Of a DNA stretch of 64,000 nucleotides, positions 22,565-33,964 are shown piece by piece. Every line of letters begins with the position of its first letter. Position 1 is the first letter of the stretch. The translations under genes and the position numbers were made by a program. The notes under the pieces are model-generated. The model did not search any database, was not told the origin of the DNA, and was given only the letters and a program-made list of their open reading frames with translations. This DNA is from Daucus carota subsp. sativus (taxonomy: Eukaryota; Streptophyta; Magnoliopsida; Apiales; Apiaceae). Where the stretch lies: positions 1,500,779 to 1,564,778 of the forward strand of contig NC_030383.2 of the NCBI RefSeq assembly GCF_001625215.2, in the 5' to 3' direction.

Positions 22565-23740
22565 ATTAGTCGTTGGAGCAAACAAGAGTGACAGCCTGCT
22601 TCAGCAATTGGTTTCATCACCTGTTATTGTCGTTTGTCATTGTTTTAACTAATCTAAAAATTCTCAGAAATTTTTTAAAGATAAATACTTGTAATATTCG
22701 AATCACAGATGACTAGGTAAATGAAATCGACTTTGTGATATCCACAGAGAAAAGCTGGCTTTTACCTATCTTTTTAATTTTTTAAATAATATGAAGTACA
22801 CATTTGTAATTTATTACCTTAATGATTTATGATGTTGATTGCTCCCGATATAAATTACCAACAATTTTGGAATCACTAACATATAAATTCTTTTTAAAAA
22901 AATTTATGATGATAATCATATTTCGGTATTACTTTTTGTTTATTTGAATTCTGAAATATGATAGGGTTTTCATAGAATTGTTTCATAAATTAAATTTTTT
23001 AATTAAATTGAATAATTTTGTTGGTGAAATAATTATTACATTACAAAAGTCTAATAAATTAGAAGTCTTTTCATATCAATATAATAATAATACTGAAAAG
23101 TTATCTTAGTCAATATCAAAGTTGTTTCATAATATATAATAATATTTATATAGAGTTGTTTGTAAATTAAATTGTTTGAGTTTTTTCATAATATATTTTG
23201 TGCTCGATATAATTAAATAATTATTATACACCACAAAATCTTAGTCAATATAGAAATCTTTTTATAATACTATAACAATAATAATAATTATTATTAAAAT
23301 AAAAAATTATTCTAATCAATATAAGTCTTTTCGTAATATAGTTGTATATTGTAATTATTATTAAATAAAAAAATTATATAATAATAATCAAATTTTGATA
23401 TTTTGATAATTGGGGTTTTGCTTAATGATAAGAGAAATTCTTGTTTGGACTAAGTTATCGTTAAACAGTACTTTCATATATTTCAAGAAATAAAATTGCT
23501 CGAAACAATTTATTAAATTTTTTATCATTAATCGCAAGTAAATCGGACCTAACTCAGAATTTAATTGTTCACGTTTCACAGACAACTCAACCTGATTTCC
23601 AACAATATAAAAAGTTTGATAAAAACAAGTACATTTGATAAATTTAAAACTAGAAATATCTGGGTTTTTTATAAATTTGATAAAAAAAAGTAAATTTTCA
23701 ACTGAGGACATCTAAGAACCAGACCACGTGGCTTACTGTA
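22565..23740. other. AT-rich intergenic
   Basis: The sequence is very AT-rich with no supported gene. ORFs here are stop-poor accidents of low complexity. Confidence 0.55.
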
Positions 23741-23769
23741 GCTCTTTTGCAGTAGAATTCTGAGATGAG

Positions 23770-25062
23770 GATTAATCTTATGCGTAGCAATTCTGAGACC
23801 AAGTCCAAGAAAGTGAAGAAATCATCATTCAGCTTGTTTAGTTGTTCACGCAGAATTTAACCAACACTCAGGGCCGGCGCTATTCGTAGGCTATTTAGGC
23901 CATCGCCTAAGGCCCCCAGAGTAAAAAGCCCCAAAATTAATTTCTATCAGTATGTATATGTATAAGTATATGTAAGAAAAAAATAATTTCATAATATGAA
24001 TTGAAAAATTAAAATTAATAATTAAATCTTGTAGAAAAACTGAATATTTTTGTGTGATCAATTTTATCAAAAAAATAATTAAAATACTAGTATTAGAAGT
24101 ATTAATCATGTTTTTTTACTAACTTTATAAATACTTGACTTGAATTCAAAACTTAAAAATATGTAAATGATTGTTTTATGAGATGTAACTATATTGAATA
24201 TATATGGTGAATATAAGTTCCGGTTCTAACCTGATTTTCATGAATTCTTATTTTGAAATAGAATTCTAAATAAATTATATAAATATATACAAATTATATA
24301 TTCAATTTAATTTTAATAGATATAGTATTTAATTGTGTTTGCTTCTAAGTTTAATATAATTATATATTTTTATTTAGAATAAATTATTGATTTTATTAAT
24401 GCCTAATTCTAATATATTACTTCAATCATTTTTACATTTCAAATTATAGATTAAAATATTAATTTTATATACTACGAGACATAATCGATAAAATTAAATA
24501 TAAAATATTATATATAGTAGTGTGTTGTGGGTATTTTTATGTTTGTAATATTTAAATATTGAAAATTTTGTATTTATATTATTAATTAAATATTATTTTT
24601 TTAAAAAAATTAAGGGCTCGTTTTATTGATTCGCCTAAGGCCCCAAAGTCTCTTGAGCCGGCCCTGCCAACACTCTACCACCGAACCTGGAAGGGATCCT
24701 TCTAAAAATTATACATCATTGTCTGAAAAGGCCATTATAAAGGAAAAATCAGTTGAAACATGTACCTCTGATTGCGGGTCTCAAAACTCAAGAAACAGTA
24801 AAAACTCTGCGGGATAGTGATGGAAATGCACTTATAAGTGTTGAAACGACTACGTTATATAGGTTATTATTGCCTGAGAATACACCAAAACCGGAATATT
24901 GTAAAGATGATTGTTAGTAATGGAGACGAAAGGAACTGTAAATTTCGGAATGTATACTCTGACACTGCTGAGAAGCAGCCGGGCTGTTTTCCGAGGACAA
25001 TGAATCTACATAAGAAGTTACACACACACACATCAGGCAACAGGCATGTAAGTTGCTACTGA
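23770..25062 (+). other. Unidentified coding-like relic, split by a hAT element
   Basis: Three short plus-strand stretches have protein-like composition: about 23775-23858 (Lys/Ser-rich, MRSNSETKSKKVKKSSFS), about 24770-24915 (ends PKPEYCKDDC) and about 24917-25050. They are not in one frame, and the first two are separated by the hAT insertion at 23869-24666. No family was recognised. This may be an old gene remnant or chance. Confidence 0.25.
23869..24666. mobile_element. hAT-type non-autonomous element
   Basis: The ends are CAGGGCCGGCGC and GAGCCGGCCCTG, an inverted terminal repeat of the CAGGG type. They are flanked by the exact 8-bp direct repeat CCAACACT (23861-23868 and 24667-24674), which is diagnostic for hAT elements. 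The inner ends also pair (GCCTAAGGCCCC and complement). The interior is AT-rich and non-coding. Confidence 0.88.
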
Positions 25063-25854
25063 GATGATTACTGTCCGTCTTAATCAATTGCTGCCTTGTA
25101 TAATTCTGGTCAATTTGCAAATTCAAGTCGAGGAAGGAAAGATTCCAAGGTGTACTGTTGGAGGACTCCTACATTTCCCTTTAAGGAGGTACTGACTGTA
25201 AAAGCATGTCCGAGTTTATTTGATATTGATACGAGTCCATAGTTCTATCTTAAATTTTATTCAATTTAGTTCGGTAGGGAGTGCTGACAAACGGTGCTAA
25301 AGAGACACTTTGTGATCCTTTTATATATAGTGTTATGTTTGTATAGAGAATATCTTTGTCAATTTCGTTGTGGTTGTAAATCTCGTCCTTGAAAGAAGCA
25401 GCTTGGTCATTGTTCTTAACCGGTAGTATATATCGGAAGTATTCAAGTAATTAGCATCATAAGATCTGATACCACATAAAAAGCTTACCTATTAGTTCTG
25501 TGCTTTCAGGCTTGGCAATGGAGACACCAGCAACCACAGAGATCACACCTGGTGGGGTGGGTATTTCCTTGTGCTGCAGCTAAGTAGTATTAGAATTGAC
25601 ATGAAGCAGCTATATACCGGAGAAGACTCTACAGCATACAAATATTATTGGTCTTCATGCTTTTAAGGATTATGCAACTTCAAATGTATAGCTTGCATCT
25701 ACAGTGTTTTGGCCATGTGTGCAAATTTGTAGTAAAGCTTTTAGGACAAGATATTTACAGATTACATGCTATTGCTGTTATACTGTGCATTGGTTTAAAC
25801 TTGAAGGTTTTTAGCTGGTCCTATATTTTCATCTCCCGGAGTTGGAAAAAATCT
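25063..25854. other. 3' flank of the minus-strand AGO4-type pseudogene
   Basis: No gene is recognised. It is the downstream side of the AGO4-type pseudogene and may contain its former 3' UTR. Confidence 0.4.
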
Positions 25855-26135
25855 TTAGACAAAAAACATTGATTCGCCCACATCCTTATGCAAACGCGGC
25901 AACTGGGGGATTTGGCTAGAAGATTTTTCAGGCATGAACTTCCTCATCTGAGTAGCTGCCAAGCGAGCATAAGATACTGGAGCAGCTGGAGCAAAGGGAA
26001 AATCAACATCAGTACCAGAATGAAGATACACCAAACATTGCATTTAAATACAAATTGAGAAAGTGAATGCACTGGGTTAATATGTTATATGTACAGACCC
26101 ACGGAGATAGCAGTTGTGCTCCTCTGGGACCTGAA

Positions 26136-26371
26136 AGTGTTACAATTCATGTTTTATCAGCTAAAATGAAGAAGAAATGAGCAAACTCTTGTATTGCAAT
26201 GAAGAAGAAGAATACAATAAAGTGTATGTACTCACAGAAACTACATTGTGTAAAAGTTAGTTACAAGAGGAATGGGAAATGAGGTTATATAGAGCAGCTA
26301 ACTAATTAATAAAGATTGCTAAGGTACCCTAAGACTACTGTCTAATATATCTCAATAGAAAGTGCGACATA
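26136..26371 (-). mobile_element. Probable short solo LTR in intron 20 of the AGO4-type pseudogene
   Basis: The paralogue's intron is about 94 bp; here about 236 extra bases lie between TAATA and CTTTCAG. Read on the minus strand the insert starts TGTCGCAC and ends TTGTAACA, and includes a TATATAACC box, all LTR-like. No target-site duplication was found, so the assignment is tentative. Confidence 0.45.
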
Positions 26372-28962
26372 TTACTTGGATGTTATTGATCTCCTACATA
26401 GACTTAACATTAACTCATAAGAAACACTTAGTAACTTACACGTAAGAAAGTGAATGAACCAACTCTTGCAGATCATCAGGGGAAAAACCAACTTGGTCCA
26501 ACAGAACATGATAATGGGTTGGCCTTGTAGTGCCCTATTGACATGAAAGATAATGTTAAGACGCAACACAAAGAGTGTACACAGAAAATATGACGAAATT
26601 ATAATAAAGAGAATTAGATATACTCATGCATCTGACGCACTTGGAATCAGTAAACTACAATTTAAAAACAATTGAAACTAGTACAGGGAGCACAAGTTAT
26701 ACCAACCTGAGTGCACAAGTAAAAGTCATTGTTTTGGGGATGACAGATCGTATTGTCAATCACAGTTCCTGCACATAGAGAGATTAGTGTTTTATGCAAC
26801 AAACCATGATATTAAAGCCTATGGACTATTTAAGAATCTTGAACATTTTACCAGGGTCAATATGCTCAGTAGATTCAGGCCGAAAAAACCTGGTATGAGA
26901 CTCTTCTGTGCGATAATAACAACAAACTGCGGGGACCAATTTGCATCCCAGAACTTACAGGCCTACAAATATATTTTAGAAGACCCGTTTCAAGAAGAAT
27001 AAAACACAGAACAGATAAGTGAATATTAATACACACACCTTGATGATTTGATTCAGTTCAACATTCAAAACCTTGTCAAACTGAGATTCGCTAACGCCAT
27101 CCCTAATCATGAAAGTGAGAAACAAACTTTTGTTACTGAGCAAATAAGAGTTCATCACAACCTACTCGACATGTTTTTGAAAGGGAGGACAAATCTTTTA
27201 TATTTAAAGTAAATTAAATCGAAGCAAGAGAAAGTAATCTGGGACAATCATCCAATCAATGAAATACACAACAAGATATCCTGATTAAATAAAAGGTACC
27301 TAAAAATAATGATTTGATCAGGTCTTCTGCCTCCCGAACTTGTGCAGAAATCCACTAAAAGTTCCCTGCAATTACGGAGAAGCTTTCTCTCTTACATATT
27401 CTCCCTAATATACTCAATGCTGGCATTAAATCACATAATGGCTTGTATACAATAGTTCAATTAATAAACACATAATAAAATCAAAAAATAAATCCACCTT
27501 ATAATCCCATCATCTTTTCTGTAAGAAACTTTTTGAAACAAAGAGTCAATCATTGCAACCTTCGGGGACTGAGTACGAACCCATGCCCTATACTTTGAGA
27601 TCAGTGGGCAACACCTTGAACTAACGACCTGTGTAAATATTAAGAAAGAAATATAGATAAAATGATACCTAACTGAACCCAACTTGTAATTTCAAATGGT
27701 CGGTAAAATAGATCCCACACTTCACATCTTCCATTCCCATTATCTATATTTCAAATTCCAAAGCTAAAAAGACCTTTCCACAAATGTTGCATTAAATAAT
27801 ACATAGAAGAGAAGATATCACCCCTAGAACAATAGAATTACTTAAAAGGAGACTAGAAGATAGCAAATAATTAAAAGAAGTGCTTAACCGCAGCAACGGA
27901 TGGAACATCAGACTGCCCAGGAGAGCCATGGAAGACACTCATCCCAAGAATGAGCATAGGGACCTCTGATTCAGACGGATTGCTAGGAGAAAGCTCAACT
28001 GATAAATTTGAGTTTAAACCACCAAGCTTCCCAGACGATGAAGAGAATGTCAGAAAAATAACTCAAAAGTGTGTGAGTGCAAAAATTGATTGTAGCAGAA
28101 TATCACAACAGTAATCCGGCAATAAAGAAAACCTTTGCATTGATTTTAAGAAGAACATTCGTCAAATATTGATCATTGACTTCTTTAGGAGCAAGGCATT
28201 GTGTAACTACTCCATACACAGTCAGATTCTTCCTTTTCCAGTAACCTTTCAGAACAATACAAGATGGATTAGCAAATTTGAAACATCGGGAGAAAATTTA
28301 AACAAATTATGAGGCCCAGAGTAATAAATGAAGGGGAGGCAAACCATAAAGAGGGGACTTTTTCCTCTCAGGAAGTAAACAGAGGAGAAATTGTGGCTTT
28401 TCTTTGATCTTCGAAAATAATGATTGCCCCATCATTTCAACTCTCACAAAAGGAGGTGAGAGCTTATGCTCTGAACTCTCCTCAACCACATCGATAGGAG
28501 GAGCAATGTTCTATTAGAAACAAAAATAAAGAAGAATATATTTAGCATTAGCAGTTAAGATCAGAGCATTATAAATAAATGGCAGTCTTAATTAAAGAAC
28601 TGTACTTACCATTCCCTTCAAATTACCACATCTGATGAGGTCTTTTATAAGACAATCAATATCGCAACGAGCAGAAAAGTTAACAACAGCCCAATAGTTT
28701 ATTGTTGTGGGCTCCACAAGTTTCTGCACATCAAACTCACATAAATTTTGCGCCATATGAATGACACATATAAACCTTTAAGAACTCTACAGTAAGGCAA
28801 ACCTTATTGTTGAAATTCCAGCGCCCGTTGCAGGGAAGAATATCATCTCCACCTCCCACTTTCAACTGTAATAAAATATACCCCAAGAATCCATTAACTC
28901 ATATACCTTCTATAAAAAAAAAACATAGCCAAAGACACCAATAAAAGTATATGATACAGGGG

Positions 28963-29230
28963 CCAGGAGGATGTACCCTTAGTGCTGCAAGAATGCGCCC
29001 TTCGACTAATTACTAACTAATTAATAAAGATTGCTAAGGTACCCTAAGACTACTGTCTAATATATCTCAATAGAAAGTACGACATATTACTTGGATGTTA
29101 TTGATCTCCTACATAGACTTAACATTAACTCATAAGAAACACTTAGTAACTTACACGTAAGAAAGTGAATGAACCAACTCTTGCAGATCAATAAAAGTAC
29201 ATGATACAGGGGCCAGGAGGATGTACCCTT
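28963..29230 (-). repeat. Rearranged duplication block inside the AGO4-type pseudogene
   Basis: Bases 29014-29188 are an almost identical copy (one mismatch noticed) of 26308-26482, which spans part of exon 20, intron 20 and the LTR-like insert. The exon-9/intron-9 junction (GGGCGCATTCTTGCAGCAC onward, about 50 bp) is present twice, on each side of the copied segment (about 28967-29008 and 29190-29245). The pattern is a direct duplication with a templated insert from 2.7 kb downstream in the same gene. Confidence 0.9.
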
Positions 29231-31114
29231 GGTGCTGCAAGAATGCGCCCTTGGACTTGAGTAAAGTTATTGCTAAGTGAAACACCACAAGCACGCAGCA
29301 AAGGCTCATCAGCAAAGCTCATGATACCTAGAGCCTGCAGACAACATGAAATTAGTGGAAAATAAACAGCACCAATATGATCTCTCAAAAGGTTGATACA
29401 AAAGAATTACATTTGTCAAAGTAATCATCCTATTTTGTGATTTCTGCCTTGATCCTTCCACAAGCGACGCGCATGGATAAGTGGTCAGAGCTTTTGTATA
29501 ATGTTGCAAGGAAACTAGTGAACAAAGCTACAGAAAAATTGAAGCCAAATGTAATGTCAGAAATTCATATATACTGAAATTGTAAATAATAAAGAGGGGA
29601 AAAGATTTACCTCTAGAGGGATATATGTTGGTCGATCAGGTTTTCCAACATCAATGCATGGCAAATCAGCAGAGTAACTTAGTGGAATTTTTCTGATGTG
29701 TACAAAATAATCATACACGCTGATTCTAATTATTTGTGGCTCCCCATTCTCATCTTTTTTGCCTTTAAGCTTCATTGGAAACCTAGAAGATCACGAAACA
29801 AACATAAATCATCTATTGAAAAGTTCACATAAAAGATGGAAATACAGAAACATACACAAGCTCTTTGCAGATTTTATCGCTCAGTCCAGTAATCTTGTAC
29901 TCAGTGTTAGTTGGACTGGTCTCCACCTTTGAATTTTTCAGCACTCCTTTGGCCTGGACAGAGGGGGAAATAAAGAATCCACAAATAATTAGTTATAGAA
30001 CTAGAGAATGTAGTGAACTTTGGGTTACCTCTTCCCAGTCAAGAGAGAGTGGATCCTTAGCATTCTGATTCGCTGTGAGGAAATCAACAACAGGCCGAGT
30101 CTCGAAAATCTTCTTGGTGGATACATCTGATAGTCACAAAACAAAGCTAGTTAATAATATAATCTGTTGTACAAGCTATTTCTTATATAGAAACATAATC
30201 AAATATACCTATATTCAATGATAAGCCTCCCTGCGAGGTACAGAAACTCGAATGAAGTCCACAAACATGGAGGAATCCCCTGCAGCTCTCTGTATTAGTG
30301 ATCAATAATGAATGACAAGATCTACGAAAGAAAAGGAACAAGAACATACTTTTTAGCTAAATGCTGCCTGAGGATAATATCCAAAACCCTTAGGGCCTTC
30401 CGAGATTTCTCCAAATTCTGACCATTTAAAGTCTTTGCAATGGCCTGCACTGGAATCTTCGCAGCATAAGATATCTCCACCTTGTAAGTCTTTGATGGAT
30501 AAGAATTTCTCAGTCTTTGCAATGGCCTCCATACGGATTTGAGAAGAGAGAACCCGCTGGATGAGATATCTTGAATTATAATAGTAAACTCCAGCTTGTT
30601 TCTTGGAAGAGCTCCAACAGTAAACAAACTCTTTTTACCATCATACGCAAAATCCTTCCCATCCAACTCAGCCTTGTATGTGTCATGAACAAGATCAAGG
30701 ATTTTTCTCCCTACACCTTTACCATCAAGTGGACGCCCATCTCCATAAAAAATGGCAACCTGAAGAAGTACATATGCATACCGTTTACACTTAACTGTAA
30801 GACAAATCAAAACGAAACAAGAAAATAAAACATTGGAAGCACAGTATGCTAATTGAGAGAAATTTACGTACTCTGTATTGATAAAAATATTCATCAGCAC
30901 TAGTCACATCGACTTTAAGGTGATTTGTACAAAGCTGAACGATATTTCCTTTCGTTGCCAAGCCACTTCTGGCCATTGGCACAAATGCAATATTCTCTTG
31001 CATATCCTGCATACAAAAATGTTAAAGTTCATCACCTCTTTCTCTATCCAGAAGCTTCCAGCTTACTCTTTGAAATAATTAAATAAGTGCTTTCTAGGCA
31101 TTAAAATATCCATC

Positions 31115-32129
31115 TGTTAAGCACAATCACTTTTAGTTATTACTAATGTACTAGAAGCTTCACAGAAGCAATATATAAATCTGTAAACCAGTGCAGTTTT
31201 GTAAGTGAGAGAAAGAAGAGGAGGAGAAAAGAGAAGTAAAAGGAGTGGTTTTTCAATAAAGTTCTCTTGTGTGTAGTGTATCAATCTTGTTAGTGTTTGC
31301 AAGTGTCTACTTTGTTCAACAATTTGGCATCAGAGCCAGGCAGTCAGGAACGTTGTCAACACAATATGGTGGACCATACAACAAGTGCAATGGAGAAACT
31401 CACTATAACTATCGAGATTGGAAGACACATGGGCGGACCTACAGCTTGAGGTCTGGGTGCCCAGGAACCCACTGAATTTTCTACTGAAACAAGGCAAACT
31501 TACCATTTTGCTTGTGTACGTAGATGATTTAATCATCACTGGTGATGACATAGATGAATAGAACGCACAAGGAGCAATTTGTCAGTGCGATTTCAAATTA
31601 AAAGATTAGGGGAATTAAAGCATTTCTTGGGCTTGAAATTGAGCAAACAAAAAATGGATTATTTCTTTGTCAACTCAAATATGCAAGAGATCTACCGGGA
31701 AAATTTGGAATGCTGGAATGTAAGACAGTCCCTACTCCGATGGTTCCTAATAGTAAATTATGTTCAGAAGAAGGGCAGGAGCTAAAATTTGGAACTGTGT
31801 ATAGACAATTAGTGGGTAGTCTTATCTCCCTGACTTTGTCACGACCTGATATATCATATGCCGTTGGTGTGATAAGCAGGTTTATGCAGAATCCTAGAAA
31901 GCCACATTTTGAAGCAAAGCCACATTTTGAAGCAGCTAAAAGAATACTTCGCTACATCAAGGGGTCCATTGACTATGGTCTTCTATACAAGAAGAATGAG
32001 GATTGTGAGCTTGTAGGCTACTGCGATGCAGATTATTCAGGTGACTGTGACACTCGACGCTCAACTACTGGATACATATTTACACTTGGCTTGACAGCTA
32101 TATCTTGGTGTAGCAAAAGACATATATAA
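31115..32129 (+). mobile_element. Ty1/copia retrotransposon remnant: 5' LTR, primer-binding site, fused RT/RNase H fragment
   Basis: A 207-bp LTR (TGTTAAGC...TTCAACA, 31115-31321) is followed by a tRNA-Met-type primer-binding site TTTGGCATCAGAGCC (31323-31337). Sequence then jumps to the reverse-transcriptase block LLVYVDDLIITGDD (about 31507-31550) and, in shifting frames, to the RNase H block ([17 protein letters not shown]) ending at 32129. gag, protease and integrase are deleted, stop codons interrupt the RT, and a 15-17 bp in-frame duplication ([12 protein letters not shown]) lies at about 31900-31935. No 3' LTR is found. It lies upstream of the first recognised coding exon of the AGO4-type pseudogene. 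Confidence 0.88.
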
Positions 32130-33297
32130 TTGACTAAAAAGTGTGCTATAAACCAACACTTTAAAGCAAAATATCACAAAATCAACATGTAATAAACACT
32201 ACGGGAACTCACGAATAATCACTAAACATGAAACTGAACCAACGAAAGCAAACAACACATACATATCAAATCTCAAACAACTTACAAAATCATACAGAGA
32301 TGTATATTCACATACATTATACATATATAATTGACTAAAAAGTGTCCTATAAACCAACACTTTAAAGCAAAGTATTACAAAATCAACGTGTAATAAACAC
32401 TACGGAAACTCGCGAATAATCACTAAACATGAAGTTGAAGCAACAAAAGGAAACAACGCATACATATCAGATCTCAAACAACTTGCGAAATCATACAGAG
32501 ATGTATACATAAGCAAAATATTACAAAATCAACATGTAATAAACACTACGTAAACTCACTAATAATCACTAAACATGAAATTGATGCAACGAAAGGAAAC
32601 AACACATACATATCAAATCACAAACAACTTACGAAATCATACAGAGATGTATATTCACATACCTTATACATAAGCAAAATATTACAAAATCAAAATGTAA
32701 TAAACACCACGGAAACTACGAATAATCACTAAACATGAAATTGAAGCAACGAAAGCAAACAACACATACATATCAAATCTCAAACAACTTACGAAATCAT
32801 ACAGAGATGTATATTCACATACATTATACATAAGCAAAATATTACAAAATCAAAATGTAATAAACACCACGGAAACTACGAATAATCACTACAAATGAAA
32901 TTGAAGCAACGAAAGCAAACAACACATGTATATATCAAATCTCAAACAACTTACGAAATCATACAGAGATGTATATTCACATACCTTATACATAAGCAAA
33001 ATATTACAAAATCAACATGTAATAAACACTACGTAAACTCACTAATAATCACTAAACATGAAATTGATGCAACGAAAGGAAACAACACATACATATCAAA
33101 TTTCAAACAACTTACGAAATCATACAGAGATGTATATTCACATACCTTATACATAAGCAAAATATTACAAAATCAAAATGTAATAAACACTACGGAAACT
33201 CACGAATAATCACTAAACATGAAATTGAAGCAACGAAAGCAAACAACACATACATATCAAATCTCAAACAACTTACGAAATCATACAGAGATGTATA
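32126..33297. repeat. Tandem array, seven units of about 160 bp
   Basis: Units begin with AAGCAAAATATTACAAAATC at about 32164, 32365, 32511, 32672, 32832, 32994 and 33155. The last four intervals are 160-162 bp; the first two units differ in length and carry an extra ACTAAAAAGTGT.CTATAAACCAACAC block. Each unit contains AATAATCACTAAACATGAA, CATACATATCAAAT and AAATCATACAGAGATGTAT. There are no evenly spaced identical short repeats with unique spacers, so it is not a CRISPR-type array. Confidence 0.92.
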
Positions 33298-33510
33298 GAT
33301 AAATAAGAGCAGAGAGTCATCGAATGCTACCTCCGAGAAAATCGCTACTTCGGGAAAGATCGGTGAAAACATCGTGAAGAAGAGTAAGCGAAGAAGAGCA
33401 AGCTAAAAAGAGCAAGCGAAGCTAAGAGTGAGAATGTGCGAAGAAGAGTGGGCAAAACCCTGAGAGTCAGAATGTTGGTGGAGTAGAGTTTACTATATAT
33501 AGAGTTCACG
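33298..33510 (-). promoter_or_regulatory. Putative promoter and 5' leader on the minus strand
   Basis: On the minus strand a TATATATA box (33501-33494) is followed by a C/T-rich leader with CTTCTTCGC repeats and an ATG at 33372 that opens into the tandem array. It is oriented toward the AGO4-type pseudogene, 2.3 kb away, and could have been its promoter and first leader exon. No transcript evidence is available and the peptide is not AGO-like. Confidence 0.3.
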
Positions 33511-33584
33511 CTTTAGGACACAGCACGAAGCCTTCTTTTAACCAACAACGGTCTGGTTTATAACACATACTATATACACGATTA

Positions 33585-33964
33585 CGGCTGTTATTCGGTC
33601 GGGCGAGCCGAGTTTCGAGCCGGACATAATTCGGGCAGAGTTTTATTTAGTCGAGCCGAGCCGGTTTTGAGCCTAAATTTTTGTCCGAACTCAACTCGTT
33701 TATTTTCACATGTCGAGTCGAGCTGGCTCGTTTAACTAAACGAGCCGAGTTTAACGAGTCGGGCGAGCCGGCTCATTTAATTTAACACTCAATTGAGCCT
33801 AAAATGCTGCTCGAATCCGACTCGTTAATTTTCACGAGTCGAGCCGAGCCAGCTCGTTTAGCCTCTGCCCGACTCGAGCTCGATTAACTAAACGAGCCGA
33901 ACCGAGCCCATCAAAACGAGTTCGAGCCGGGCGATCTCACGAGCTGTCCGGATCGGATTACAGC
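33585..33964. mobile_element. MITE-like element rich in CGAGCC repeats
   Basis: The GC-rich island repeats CGAGCCGAG and its complement CTCG..CTCGTTTA throughout. The outer ends are imperfect inverses (GGCTGTTATTCGGTC against GATCGGATTACAGC). A clear target-site duplication was not found. Confidence 0.55.

Larger units (their letters stand above)
25855..31003 (-). pseudogene. AGO4: ARGONAUTE4-type gene, 22 ancestral exons, disrupted
   Basis: The inverted paralogue of the gene at 45533 aligns to it exon by exon. Supported minus-strand exons are 31003-30872, 30759-30350, 30279-30209, 30126-30029, 29953-29856, 29782-29611, 29527-29411, 29334-29227, 28865-28803, 28723-28610, 28510-28345, 28245-28133, 28026-27889, 27628-27498, 27365-27300, 27102-27039, 26962-26852, 26768 to about 26695, 26534-26440, about 26131-26100 and about 25986-25855. 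The domains are ArgoN, DUF1785, PAZ, MID and PIWI. Exon 18 is 111 bp against 112 bp in the paralogue: one base is lost in the QKNHHT codons (about 26893-26903), shifting the frame inside PIWI. Intron 2 has been absorbed into an open 410-bp exon. The first PIWI catalytic Asp is Ser (codon 27939-27937). A rearranged block sits in intron 9. The C-terminus lacks about 11 residues before PQLPRLH. AGO4 proteins bind 24-nt siRNAs in RNA-directed DNA methylation. Confidence 0.9.

Noticed and set aside
32895-33209. 104-codon ORF in the tandem array
   Set aside because: The frame simply follows two repeat units; the peptide is itself repetitive and other units contain stops.
32126-33297. Possible CRISPR-like repeat array
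   Set aside because: This is plant DNA; whole ~160-bp units are repeated without short conserved repeats separated by unique spacers. It is a minisatellite.
33585-33964. CGAGCC-rich island as a CpG-type promoter
   Set aside because: The iterated unit and inverted ends fit a mobile element better, and no gene starts next to it.
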